Shown: positions 7,203-14,240 of the stretch, one piece after another
How positions within the stretch are numbered: position 1 is the stretch's first letter
How the letters are laid out: each line of letters opens with the position of its first letter
Assembly: GCA_900556765.1 (NCBI GenBank)
Contig: USQH01000025.1
Coordinates: forward strand, 1-14,259
DNA from: an uncultured Oscillospiraceae bacterium
GTDB lineage: Bacteria; Bacillota; Clostridia; Oscillospirales; Acutalibacteraceae
Direction: 5' to 3'
Length of the DNA stretch: 14,259 nucleotides
Program-made: the position numbers and the translations under genes
Notes under the pieces: generated by a model
Databases searched by the model: none
Told to the model about the DNA's origin: nothing
The model's input: only the letters and a program-made list of their open reading frames with translations

Positions 7203-8549
7203 ATGTCAGTAAAAGTAGGAATGGTGTCTCTCGGCTGTCCGAAAAATCAGGTCGATGCCGAGATCATGCTTAAACGCCTGAGCGACGCCGGATTTGAAAT
7301 CACCGGTAACGAGGGCGAGGCAGATGTCGTTATAGTCAATACCTGCGGCTTTATCGAGGACGCAAAAAAGGAAGCCATTGACAATATTTTGGAGCTGGCG
7401 GAGCTGAAAAAGAACGGTACGCTGAAGGGACTGATAGTCACCGGATGTCTGGCGGAACGCTATCAGCTTGAGGTGCTGAACGAAATGCCGGAAATCGACG
7501 CCGTTATCGGTATCGGCTCCAATGACGAAATAGTAAACATAGTTAACAGGGTAATCGGCAATGAAAATAATATTGCAATGTTTCCCGATAAAAACCTTCT
7601 CGACATGGACAGCGACCGTATTCTTGCGTCACCGAGATATACAGCCTATCTGCGTATTGCCGACGGCTGCGACAACTGCTGTACCTACTGCACCATTCCG
7701 TTCATTCGCGGTCGTTTCCGCTCACGCACAGTCGAGAGCGTTATCGACGAGGCGAAAAGGCTCGCCGCACGCGGCGTAAAGGAACTGGTTGTTATTGCTC
7801 AGGACACCACCCGCTACGGAGAGGACAATTACGGCAGGCTGATGCTGCCCGAGCTGTTGTGCAAGCTGTGCGATATCGACGGAATCGAGTGGATACGCAT
7901 ACTGTACGCCTATCCCGACCGTATTACAGACGAACTGCTTGATGTAATGGCGTCGCACAGCAAAATACTCCACTATATTGACATTCCGCTTCAGCACTGC
8001 AACGGGGATATCCTGCACGCAATGAACCGCACCGGTGACAGACAGTCGCTTACAGCTCTGATAGCAAAAATCCGCGAAAAGATGCCGGATGTGGTGCTGA
8101 GGACAACGCTTATTACCGGTTTCCCCGGCGAGACTGAGGAGCAGTTTACCGAGCTTGCCGAGTTTGTAAACGATATCGGTTTTGACCGTCTCGGCTGCTT
8201 TGCGTATTCGGCTGAGGAAGGCACGATTGCGGCGCAGATGGAGGATCAGATCGAGCAAAGCGTTAAGGAGCGCCGCGCAGAGGTCATTATGAACGACCAG
8301 CTTCGCATCACTGCGGCAAAGAACGAGCAGAGAATAGGCGAGACGATGAAGGTGCTGGTCGAGGGTTACGACAGCTACATTAAATGCTGTTACGGCCGCT
8401 CGTACGCCGATGCACCCGATATCGACGCAAAGGTGTTTTTCACTCCGTCGTCTGAGCGCCCGACAGAGGGCGATCTGGTCGACGTTGAGATATTCGATAC
8501 GATAGAATACGATCTGCTCGGACAGCAGACCGGAAGCGAGGATTTGTAA
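7203..8549 (+). CDS. rimO: Ribosomal protein S12 methylthiotransferase RimO
   Basis: Radical-SAM enzyme of the MiaB/RimO group that adds a methylthio group to an aspartate of ribosomal protein S12. The N-terminal UPF0004 domain has the three cluster-binding cysteines C12 (SLGCPKNQVD), C48 (NTCGF) and C82 (VTGC). The radical-SAM cluster motif is C156-x3-C160-x2-C163, within ADGCDNCCTYCTIPFIRG. A TRAM domain occupies the last 65 or so residues. The SLGCPKN start and IRGRFRSR segment favour RimO over the tRNA-modifying MiaB. The 448-residue length is normal. AGGAG at 7189-7193 precedes the ATG by nine bases. It follows recX after 28 bases and abuts pgsA directly. Confidence 0.93.
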   Translation: MSVKVGMVSLGCPKNQVDAEIMLKRLSDAGFEITGNEGEADVVIVNTCGFIEDAKKEAIDNILELAELKKNGTLKGLIVTGCLAERYQLEVLNEMPEIDAVIGIGSNDEIVNIVNRVIGNENNIAMFPDKNLLDMDSDRILASPRYTAYLRIADGCDNCCTYCTIPFIRGRFRSRTVESVIDEAKRLAARGVKELVVIAQDTTRYGEDNYGRLMLPELLCKLCDIDGIEWIRILYAYPDRITDELLDVMASHSKILHYIDIPLQHCNGDILHAMNRTGDRQSLTALIAKIREKMPDVVLRTTLITGFPGETEEQFTELAEFVNDIGFDRLGCFAYSAEEGTIAAQMEDQIEQSVKERRAEVIMNDQLRITAAKNEQRIGETMKVLVEGYDSYIKCCYGRSYADAPDIDAKVFFTPSSERPTEGDLVDVEIFDTIEYDLLGQQTGSEDL

Positions 8550-9122
8550 ATGGAAATGAATTTGCCTAACAAACTGACCGTTTTGCGCGTAATACTTGCG
8601 CCGTTGTTTCTTGTTCTGCTTGTCGTGGAGTTCCCACACCACTATTTAGCGGCTATGATCGTATTTATTGCGGCGTCGCTGACCGATATGGCGGACGGCA
8701 AAATCGCCCGTAAGCGCAATCTAATAACCAATTTCGGCAAGTTCATGGACCCACTTGCCGATAAAATGATTGTCCACGCCGCATTCATAGGCTTTTTGTA
8801 TCTCAACATCGGTACGGGAATACTGTGGATAAACTTCATCATGCTGACCCGCGAGTTTTTGGTCACATCGGTACGGTATATGGCGGCGACAAACGGCAAG
8901 GTGGTTGCCGCCGATATATGGGGAAAGCTGAAAACGGTTACTCAGATGGCAGCCGTCATCGCCGCCATCTTCTTTGAATGGCTGCTGAGCTTCGAATGTA
9001 TCGCACCGGCGGAGTTTACACTGCATATCGTTGACAGCGTTTTGCTTTGGATCTCGGCAATCATGTCCGTGATTTCCGGCGCAAATTACCTGATACAGAA
9101 TAAAGAATTTTTCACAAAATAG
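8550..9122 (+). CDS. pgsA: CDP-diacylglycerol-glycerol-3-phosphate 3-phosphatidyltransferase
   Basis: PgsA makes phosphatidylglycerophosphate from CDP-diacylglycerol and glycerol 3-phosphate, the committed step to phosphatidylglycerol, in the cytoplasmic membrane. The CDP-alcohol phosphotransferase signature D-x2-DG-x2-AR-x8-G-x3-D-x3-D is complete, with D46, D49, D67 and D71. The N-terminal NLPNKLTVLRVILAP segment is characteristic of PgsA. The protein is hydrophobic throughout and of normal length (190 residues). The ATG follows the rimO stop with no gap; GCGAGG at 8536-8541 is a reasonable ribosome binding site. A second ATG at 8556 is a less well-spaced alternative. A rimO-pgsA pair is common in Clostridia. 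A new promoter begins right after the stop codon. Confidence 0.93.
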   Translation: MEMNLPNKLTVLRVILAPLFLVLLVVEFPHHYLAAMIVFIAASLTDMADGKIARKRNLITNFGKFMDPLADKMIVHAAFIGFLYLNIGTGILWINFIMLTREFLVTSVRYMAATNGKVVAADIWGKLKTVTQMAAVIAAIFFEWLLSFECIAPAEFTLHIVDSVLLWISAIMSVISGANYLIQNKEFFTK

Positions 9123-9125
9123 GTA

Positions 9126-9153
9126 TAGACAAATCGAAAAGATAGTATATAAT
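9126..9153 (+). promoter_or_regulatory. Probable promoter of the cysE-cysS T-box operon
   Basis: TAGACA (9126-9131, five of six consensus bases) and TATAAT (9148-9153) are 16 bases apart and lie immediately after the pgsA stop. Transcription would start near 9160, just upstream of the base of T-box Stem I. Confidence 0.65.
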
Positions 9154-9159
9154 GTTAGT

Positions 9160-9457
9160 ATAAATGCGTTTACGCGGGAGAAGTAGTCCGCAAAAGGCTC
9201 CGAAAAGAGAGTGCGCCGCACAGGCTGAGACGGCGTATCGGAAAGCCCTCGGATGAAATGCACCCGACAGCATGCGACAGGAACGGGCGACAGGTTGCCG
9301 TCTCAGTATTGCCGTGCGGCAGGCACCGTTATCGGCCGAGGGCATTTTTTTGTGTCCCTTTTGAGTTACAAGTCGGAGTGGAACCGCGGCTTTAATTTGC
9401 ATTTTCGCCGCCTCCGTCACCTTGATCGGGTGGCGAAGGCGGCTTTTTCATTTTTTT
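9160..9457 (+). promoter_or_regulatory. T-box leader, cysteine (UGC) specifier
   Basis: This leader senses uncharged tRNA-Cys and lets transcription continue when cysteine is short. Stem I closes with CGGG 9175-9178 and CCCG 9263-9266, carries the AGTA S-turn side (9181-9187 region) and the AGAGAG bulge motif (9206-9211). The specifier loop reads GAAATGCAC, giving TGC at 9259-9261 followed by A, as in known T-boxes. The T-box bulge TGGAACC (9379-9385) follows CGGAG (9374-9378). Its UGGA pairs with UCCA, matching the U discriminator base of tRNA-Cys. The antiterminator is exact: CGGAG with CTCCG (9412-9416) and GCGGC (9386-9390) with GCCGC (9407-9411). The genes downstream, cysE and cysS, agree with a cysteine signal. 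The whole 358-base gap between pgsA and cysE is explained by this element and its promoter. The start point is estimated. Confidence 0.93.
9407..9457 (+). terminator. T-box attenuator terminator
   Basis: GCCGCCT (9407-9413) pairs with AGGCGGC (9437-9443), with an inner CACC/GGTG helix, and is followed by TTTTT (9444-9448) and TTTTTTT (9451-9457). Its 5' arm is the same sequence used as the 3' arm of the antiterminator, so the two folds exclude each other. Confidence 0.92.
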
Positions 9458-9480
9458 AATTCAGAAAGGAGTTTTCAGGC

Positions 9481-10107
9481 TTGTTTGATAAGATTAAATC
9501 CGATATTGCCGCTGTGCGAGAACGTGATCCCGCCGCTCGCTCGGCGATTGAAATACTGCTGCTGTATCCCGGCGTAAAGGCGATACGCCGCTACCGTCGG
9601 GCAAATTGGTTTTACCGCCACGGTCATTTCTTTATTGCGCGCATGATATCGCAGCGCGCCGTGCGAAAGACCGGTATCGAGATACACCCGGGCGCGACCA
9701 TCGGTAAGGGACTGTTTATCGACCACGGTACCGGCGTCGTTATCGGCGAAACGGCTGAGATCGGTGACAATTGCACAATTTATCAGGGCGTGACCCTCGG
9801 CGGTACGGGTAAGGATCACGGAAAACGTCATCCTACTCTCGGCAACAATGTTATGGTAGGTGCCGGCGCAAAGGTGCTCGGCCCGTTTAAGGTGGGCGAT
9901 AATTCGCGCATTGCCGCTGGAGCGGTCGTGCTCAATGAAGTACCCGAAAACTGCACTGCCGTCGGCGTTCCGGCGCGTGTGGTTAAACGCGACGGAAAGC
10001 GGGTGGAAAACGACCGCCTCGATTGGGTACACATTCCCGATCCCGTTGCACTGGAAATATGCAAACTGCAAATGCAGATAGATAAGCTGGCAAAACCGGA
10101 GGAGTAA
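9481..10107 (+). CDS. cysE: Serine O-acetyltransferase
   Basis: CysE transfers acetyl from acetyl-CoA to L-serine, giving O-acetylserine for cysteine synthesis. The 208-residue protein belongs to the short form common in Firmicutes. An N-terminal helical region is followed by hexapeptide repeats of a left-handed beta-helix, including IHPGATIGKGLFIDHGTGVV with the likely catalytic H82, then GVTLGGTGKDHGKRHP and the C-terminal GVPARVVKR. The start is TTG: AAAGGAG at 9465-9471 is nine bases upstream, and no ATG occurs nearby in frame. It directly follows the cysteine T-box and is seven bases before cysS, so both are controlled by tRNA-Cys charging. The O-acetylserine sulfhydrylase partner (cysK) is not in the window. 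Confidence 0.95.
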   Translation: MFDKIKSDIAAVRERDPAARSAIEILLLYPGVKAIRRYRRANWFYRHGHFFIARMISQRAVRKTGIEIHPGATIGKGLFIDHGTGVVIGETAEIGDNCTIYQGVTLGGTGKDHGKRHPTLGNNVMVGAGAKVLGPFKVGDNSRIAAGAVVLNEVPENCTAVGVPARVVKRDGKRVENDRLDWVHIPDPVALEICKLQMQIDKLAKPEE

Positions 10108-10114
10108 TTAAATT

Positions 10115-11491
10115 ATGAAGATATACAATACGCTGACACGAAGCAAGCAGGAGCTTGAGACTATCAAAGAGGGCGAGGTCGGAATATACGCCTGTGGCCC
10201 CACCGTATACAATTTTATACACATCGGCAACGCGCGTCCGCTTTGCGTTTTCGATGTGCTGCGCCGCTACCTTGAGTGGCGCGGATACAAGGTGAATTTC
10301 GTTCAGAATTTCACCGATATAGACGACAAGCTCATTAAAAAGGCGAACGATGAGGGCATTACTGTACCTGAGGTTGCCGAGCGATATATCGGCGAATTTT
10401 GGACCGATGTAAAGGGCATGAATATCCGCGAAGCGACCGTTCATCCGCGAGCAACCGAGAATATCGACGCGATAATCGCGCTTATTTCCAAGCTGGTTGA
10501 AAAAGGGTATGCCTATGAGGCAGGCGGCGACGTTTATTATCGCGCAAAGAAGTTTGCCGGCTACGGCAAGCTGTCGCATCAGCCGTTGGAGGATCTGGAA
10601 GCCGGCGCGCGCATCGACGTTGCCGAGCATAAGGAAAATCCGATGGACTTCGCGCTGTGGAAAGGCGCGAAACCGGGCGAACCGTCGTGGGAATCGCCGT
10701 GGGGCGCCGGTCGTCCCGGCTGGCATATCGAGTGCTCGGCAATGAGTCAGCGCTATATCGGCGAGACCATTGATATCCACTGCGGCGGTCAGGACCTCAT
10801 TTTCCCGCATCACGAGAACGAGATTGCACAGTCGGAGGCGGCAAGCGGCAAGGATTTTGCACACTACTGGATGCACAACGGCTATATCAACGTCGACAAC
10901 CGAAAAATGTCGAAATCGCTCGGCAACTTTTTCACCGTCCGTGAGGTGGCAAAGGTGTACGGCTATGAGCCGATCCGCTACCTGATGATATCGTCGCATT
11001 ACCGCTCACCGATCAACTATTCGACCGATATAATCGAGCAGTCGCAGAATGCGCTCGACCGTCTGTATAATTGCCGCGACAATCTTGTTTTCCGCATGAA
11101 ATCGGCTCAGAGCGGCGAAAAAACGGTCAACTTCGACCGTTTCATTGACGAATTTATTACTGCGATGGACGACGACCTGAATACTGCCGACGCCGTTGCC
11201 GCACTGTTCAACCTGACTCGCGAGATCAATACCATGCTCGGCGGCGAGCCGTCCAAAGAGGACTGCGAGGAGGCAATGCGTGTGTTCGGTGAGCTGACAG
11301 GCGTGCTGGGACTGGTTTACAATACCGCCGATGATGATATTGACGATCAGGTCGAGGAGCTTATCGCCAAGCGTACGGAAGCACGCAAAAACCGCGATTT
11401 TGCTACCGCCGACGCCATTCGTGATCAGCTTAAGGATATGGGCATCACTCTGGAGGATACACCGCAGGGCGTAAAGTGGACCAGAGCGTAA
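10115..11491 (+). CDS. cysS: Cysteinyl-tRNA synthetase
   Basis: Charges tRNA-Cys with cysteine using ATP in the cytoplasm. It is a class I synthetase of 458 residues, the normal length. The HIGH-type motif is H36-I-G-N39 and KMSKS is at 264-268. The zinc ligands that discriminate cysteine are C27, C207, H232 and E236, the last two within FPHHENEIAQSE. The DALR-type helical anticodon-binding region occupies the C-terminal third. GGAGGAG at 10098-10104, overlapping the end of cysE, is a strong ribosome binding site ten bases before the ATG. It is the last gene of the T-box operon and is followed after 22 bases by a strong terminator. Confidence 0.97.
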   Translation: MKIYNTLTRSKQELETIKEGEVGIYACGPTVYNFIHIGNARPLCVFDVLRRYLEWRGYKVNFVQNFTDIDDKLIKKANDEGITVPEVAERYIGEFWTDVKGMNIREATVHPRATENIDAIIALISKLVEKGYAYEAGGDVYYRAKKFAGYGKLSHQPLEDLEAGARIDVAEHKENPMDFALWKGAKPGEPSWESPWGAGRPGWHIECSAMSQRYIGETIDIHCGGQDLIFPHHENEIAQSEAASGKDFAHYWMHNGYINVDNRKMSKSLGNFFTVREVAKVYGYEPIRYLMISSHYRSPINYSTDIIEQSQNALDRLYNCRDNLVFRMKSAQSGEKTVNFDRFIDEFITAMDDDLNTADAVAALFNLTREINTMLGGEPSKEDCEEAMRVFGELTGVLGLVYNTADDDIDDQVEELIAKRTEARKNRDFATADAIRDQLKDMGITLEDTPQGVKWTRA

Positions 11492-11513
11492 TTACCGATT
11501 AAAAAGTAATATT

Positions 11514-11570
11514 AAAAGCACCGATCGTGCGAAAGCCTATATTAAGGCGTTCGTGATCGGTGCTTTTTTT
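11514..11570 (+). terminator. Rho-independent terminator after cysS, probably bidirectional
   Basis: A long hairpin: GCACCGATC (11518-11526) pairs with GATCGGTGC (11555-11563), with further pairing inside (GCGAAAGCC with GGCGTTCG) around a short AT-rich loop, then seven T residues (11564-11570). On the minus strand the same stem is followed by TTTT and a nearby second T-run, so it may also end the convergent operon. Confidence 0.92.
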
Positions 11571-11574
11571 CGTT

Positions 11575-11630
11575 CTGCCGCCTGATCGTTCAGGGATTTT
11601 TGATACCGTTTTCAGTGCATCACGCGGCAG
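11575..11630. repeat. Inverted repeat with inner hairpin in the convergent gap
   Basis: CTGCCGC (11575-11581) and GCGGCAG (11624-11630) are inverted repeats about 42 bases apart. Inside is a small CCTGA-TCGT-TCAGG hairpin (11581-11594) followed by GATTTTT. It could be a backup terminator or a structured 3' end for the minus-strand operon. Nothing else is visible between 11571 and 11672. Confidence 0.35.
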
Positions 11631-11672
11631 TAATTCTATATGCTAAATGTTTGTCGATGTGCTGTCGATGAA

Positions 11673-12602
11673 TTATTTCATTTCATCATTCTGCGGTTGG
11701 TCCTGCGCTTGTTTAGCTGCCGCTTTTTTACGACTCTTTTTGGTTGCGAGCTTTACGATGACAATAACGACCACTGCAATCAGTCCGAGCAAAATGAAGA
11801 ATGGCATGGCGCTGAGGAAGTATATCGCTGCCTCGCGCAGACCGTCGCCGATGGCGTAAAGACTGTTCATAAAACCGTTTCCGACGCGTGCGAAGAAACC
11901 GTCGTTTTCGTCTGCGCTTATTCTCTCGACTTCATCAATCGACAGCGTGACCGTGCTGTAATCGACCTTATCATCGTAGCTTTTTAGTGCCGTTTCATAG
12001 CTTTCAAGCTCATATCGAATTTCGCTGAGGCGCTTTTCGATGTCCATTATGTCGGAGAGATTGTTTGCTTTCTTCAGCAACTCAAGCAGCCGCTCCTGCT
12101 CGGTATTCAGTGTCTGAATGTGACGCTCGATATCCTTGTAAGAGGATGTAACATCGTTCTTGTCAATTCGCTCATAGGTCACGTTGCCCGAATCGCGCAC
12201 GCCGGCAAGAAAACTGTCCAGCTTATCGGCAGGAATACGAACAATAATATTTGCACTGCGGTTGGACGCATAGTAGTAACCGCCTCCGCTGATGTCCGAG
12301 CTTTCCACATATCCGCCGATGCTTTCAACCGACTGATTAAGCTTTTTAATCAGGTTATCAAAGTCTTTGGTTTCAACACCAAGTTCAGCGTTTTTGATAA
12401 TCTTTCGGTCATCGGTGCTTTCTTTGATGTAGGCGGAGGTGGCTTCACTATCCTCATTATTACTGCCGTTAATACCATAGCTGTAATTATTATCGCTTAT
12501 TTTTGCGGAATCACCGGTCTCGTTGTAATTCGACGCACTGCATGAGGCAAACAGCGTAAGCAGAACCAAAACGGAGAGGATCAGTGCGGTCAGTTTTTTC
12601 AT
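11673..12602 (-). CDS. DUF4349 domain lipoprotein with C-terminal membrane anchor
   Basis: A 309-residue envelope protein. The N-terminus is a lipoprotein signal with lipobox LFASC, lipidated C21. A short Ser/Asn-rich linker leads to a DUF4349 domain from about residue 70 (RKIIKNAELGVETKDFDNL, GGYVESSD, and the NIIVRIPADKLDSFL segment), containing a helical, probably coiled-coil stretch at about 155-210 (IQTLNTEQERLLELLKKAN and IEKRLSEIRYELESYE). A transmembrane helix at about 259-283 is followed by a basic cytoplasmic tail. The protein would thus be tethered at both ends. AAAGG just upstream serves the ATG. It is 22 bases after the membrane-protein gene and is the third gene of the sigma-factor operon. 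Function of DUF4349 is unknown; a role in sensing or responding to envelope stress is inferred from the operon only. Confidence 0.88.
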   Translation of the reverse strand: MKKLTALILSVLVLLTLFASCSASNYNETGDSAKISDNNYSYGINGSNNEDSEATSAYIKESTDDRKIIKNAELGVETKDFDNLIKKLNQSVESIGGYVESSDISGGGYYYASNRSANIIVRIPADKLDSFLAGVRDSGNVTYERIDKNDVTSSYKDIERHIQTLNTEQERLLELLKKANNLSDIMDIEKRLSEIRYELESYETALKSYDDKVDYSTVTLSIDEVERISADENDGFFARVGNGFMNSLYAIGDGLREAAIYFLSAMPFFILLGLIAVVVIVIVKLATKKSRKKAAAKQAQDQPQNDEMK

Positions 12603-12624
12603 TTGACATCAGCCTTTCATCATT

Positions 12625-13581
12625 TTATTTGCATTGGTCTATGCTAATCACAGTGCCGTCGTCAGCACTGATTTTTACCCAAAAGGTGTTGTTAAACAGT
12701 TCGTTAAACGGTATGTTTTCGACCGTGACTGTGTAAAACGACGCATCCTTTTCGGCGGTGACATCGGGTGTAATACTTGCGCTTATTTTGTATTTGCTGC
12801 GCGCGTCTGTAATATCTACTCCGTAGTCGTCGGCAATATGCTTGAGCGCCGAGCTTACTGCATCATCAACGGTGATTTTCGCCGTGTGATCACAGCTTGA
12901 ATGGTTAAGGTAATACATATCTCCGTTAGCGACAAACCGAATGATCCATTGCTCGGTGATCACACAGTTACTTTTGCTTTCAAAGGTAATGTCCCACGCG
13001 GGAAACGCCGACGGCGAGTGATCGACACTTACCGAATAATCGGACGCCGAAAAATCGGGAAAATAACGGCGTATATATTTTTCGGCGTAGCCGACAATCG
13101 ATTTTTTGTCAGCTTCAAGCAGTATTTCGTTGTATGCGTTACTTATGTTGAGAATGCTGTCAAGTGTGCCGTCGGAACAGAAAAAGTAGAGATATGCGTT
13201 ATCCTCATATACGGTGAAAGCACCGCTCTTGCTTCCGGCGAGCTTTTGAATTTCATCCTGACTGCGAGAGGTCGGCTTTATATTTCCGAAAAATCGGGTA
13301 GACGTTATTCTTTTTATGTCGTCCGGTTCGTTGAATTTGGAATAGTTCTCTGAAATAGCGACTGATTCGTCATAGAAATTTTCTTTGGTGGCATTATCGA
13401 CGCAGTCGTTGATGGAGTTATTGCTGTGGGCGTTAAAGAGATCGTATGTTACTGTTAGTGATCCCACCATAACAAGCACAGCAGCAATGGAGTAAATTGC
13501 GGCAGATATGCGGTGCCGCTTCCTGTTATGGGCTTTTATACGGCTTTCTATGGCGGCTGACTGTTGCTCATAAGTTCTCAT
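12625..13581 (-). CDS. Single-pass membrane protein, putative anti-sigma factor
   Basis: I do not recognise a named family with certainty. The protein has a short basic cytoplasmic N-terminus (about 24 residues), one transmembrane helix (about 25-47) and an extracellular region of about 270 residues. The latter shows two stretches resembling PepSY/YcdB-like repeats (AWDITFE...ITEQWIIRF...NGDMYYLN, and TVDDAVSSALKHI ending WVKISADDGTVISID). Its place straight after an ECF sigma gene, overlapping it by 14 bases, suggests an anti-sigma factor; however the cytoplasmic part is very short and lacks the zinc-binding HxxxCxxC signature. I chose ATG at 13581 (318 residues) because AGGAGG sits nine bases upstream (13591-13596 on +). 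A TTG at 13602 in the same frame would place that ribosome binding site inside the gene. Confidence 0.75.
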   Translation of the reverse strand: MRTYEQQSAAIESRIKAHNRKRHRISAAIYSIAAVLVMVGSLTVTYDLFNAHSNNSINDCVDNATKENFYDESVAISENYSKFNEPDDIKRITSTRFFGNIKPTSRSQDEIQKLAGSKSGAFTVYEDNAYLYFFCSDGTLDSILNISNAYNEILLEADKKSIVGYAEKYIRRYFPDFSASDYSVSVDHSPSAFPAWDITFESKSNCVITEQWIIRFVANGDMYYLNHSSCDHTAKITVDDAVSSALKHIADDYGVDITDARSKYKISASITPDVTAEKDASFYTVTVENIPFNELFNNTFWVKISADDGTVISIDQCK

Positions 13582-14125
13582 AGATGAAGTCCTCCTTTTC
13601 AAGGACGGTTTTCAGCGACTGTTTCGCGCGATAAGCAAGGTTTTTGATCTGCTTTTCGTTTTTGTGCATGACGCAGGCGGCATCCGCGTAGGAAAGCTCC
13701 TCGAAGTAAAGCAAATGCAGTACCTCGCGGTAGTCGTTGCAAAGCTTATCCATCGCACTGTGGAGCTGCTTTGCCTGCTCGGTTTTGAGCATTTTGTCCT
13801 CAAACGACGGCAGGTCGTACTGTTCGCTGTCCGAGATGGGCGTATGCGGATGACGAGCTGTTTTTCTCAGCCAGTCGAGAGCGGTGTTGCGCGCGACTGT
13901 AAACAGCCAAGTCTTAAAACCGGCTCCCATGTCATTTTTGAATTTTTTGCGCTTTACGAGCAGCTTTACAATAGTGTCAGCGGCAAGATCCTCAGCGGTC
14001 ATAAGGTCATTAACGTAGCCGTTGATGAAAAATATCAGGCTGTCGTTGTATTCGCGGACGATGTCGTCGATGCCGCTTTTGTCCCCGTTGAGATAACGGG
14101 TATATCCCTGCTCGCCGCTTGCCAT
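13568..14125 (-). CDS. ECF-type RNA polymerase sigma-70 factor
   Basis: A 185-residue group IV sigma factor. Region 2 covers about residues 18-90 (the TAEDLAADTIVKLL segment and FKTWLFTVARNTALDWLRK) and region 4 about 125-178 (LCNDYREVLHLLYFEELSYADAACVM, then EKQIKNLAYRAKQSLK, a helix-turn-helix). There is no region 3, as expected for ECF factors. AGGAGG (14133-14138 on +) lies seven bases before the ATG. Its 3' end overlaps the next gene by 14 bases and contains that gene's ribosome binding site, so the two are translationally coupled. Transcription starts from the sigma-A-like promoter at 14185-14212; no obvious ECF-type AAC-containing promoter was seen, so autoregulation is not evident. 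Target genes are unknown. Confidence 0.92.
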   Translation of the reverse strand: MASGEQGYTRYLNGDKSGIDDIVREYNDSLIFFINGYVNDLMTAEDLAADTIVKLLVKRKKFKNDMGAGFKTWLFTVARNTALDWLRKTARHPHTPISDSEQYDLPSFEDKMLKTEQAKQLHSAMDKLCNDYREVLHLLYFEELSYADAACVMHKNEKQIKNLAYRAKQSLKTVLEKEDFIYENL

Positions 14126-14184
14126 TTTCCGTCCTCCTGTTTTTTAGGCTGGTTAAGGTACCTTCATCTATTTAACGAACGAAA

Positions 14185-14212
14185 ATTATAAAAGTCTCAT
14201 ATAAAACATCAA
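14185..14212 (-). promoter_or_regulatory. Probable promoter of the sigma-factor operon
   Basis: On the minus strand TTGATG (14207-14212) and a perfect TATAAT (14185-14190) are 16 bases apart. The start would fall near 14178, giving a leader of about 50 bases. The -35 touches the T-run of the terminator just upstream. Confidence 0.6.
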
Positions 14213-14240
14213 AAAAGCTCCCGATAAAACAATCGGGAGC
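14211..14240 (-). terminator. Rho-independent terminator upstream of the sigma operon
   Basis: On the minus strand GCTCCCGAT (14232-14240) and ATCGGGAGC (14217-14225) form a nine-base-pair stem with a six-base loop, followed by TTTTTT (14211-14216). It most likely ends a minus-strand transcript coming from beyond the right edge. Confidence 0.85.

Noticed and set aside
7203..8549. Assignment as the tRNA methylthiotransferase MiaB
   Set aside because: The SLGCPKN start, ADGCDNCCTYCTIP cluster motif and 448-residue length fit RimO better.
7722..8642. Minus-strand open frame of 306 codons opposite rimO
   Set aside because: Long only because of codon bias on the coding strand; rimO on the + strand is intact with all cluster cysteines.
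9112..9459. Short open frames on both strands between pgsA and cysE
   Set aside because: The interval is fully explained by a structured T-box leader and terminator.
9983..10999. Minus-strand open frame of 338 codons opposite cysE/cysS
   Set aside because: It spans two well-defined + strand genes and encodes nothing recognisable.
11640..14191. Plus-strand open frames (for example 11640-11987, 12120-12545, 12901-13353, 13664-14191)
   Set aside because: All are antisense to the three minus-strand genes, which have good ribosome binding sites, domains and tight spacing.
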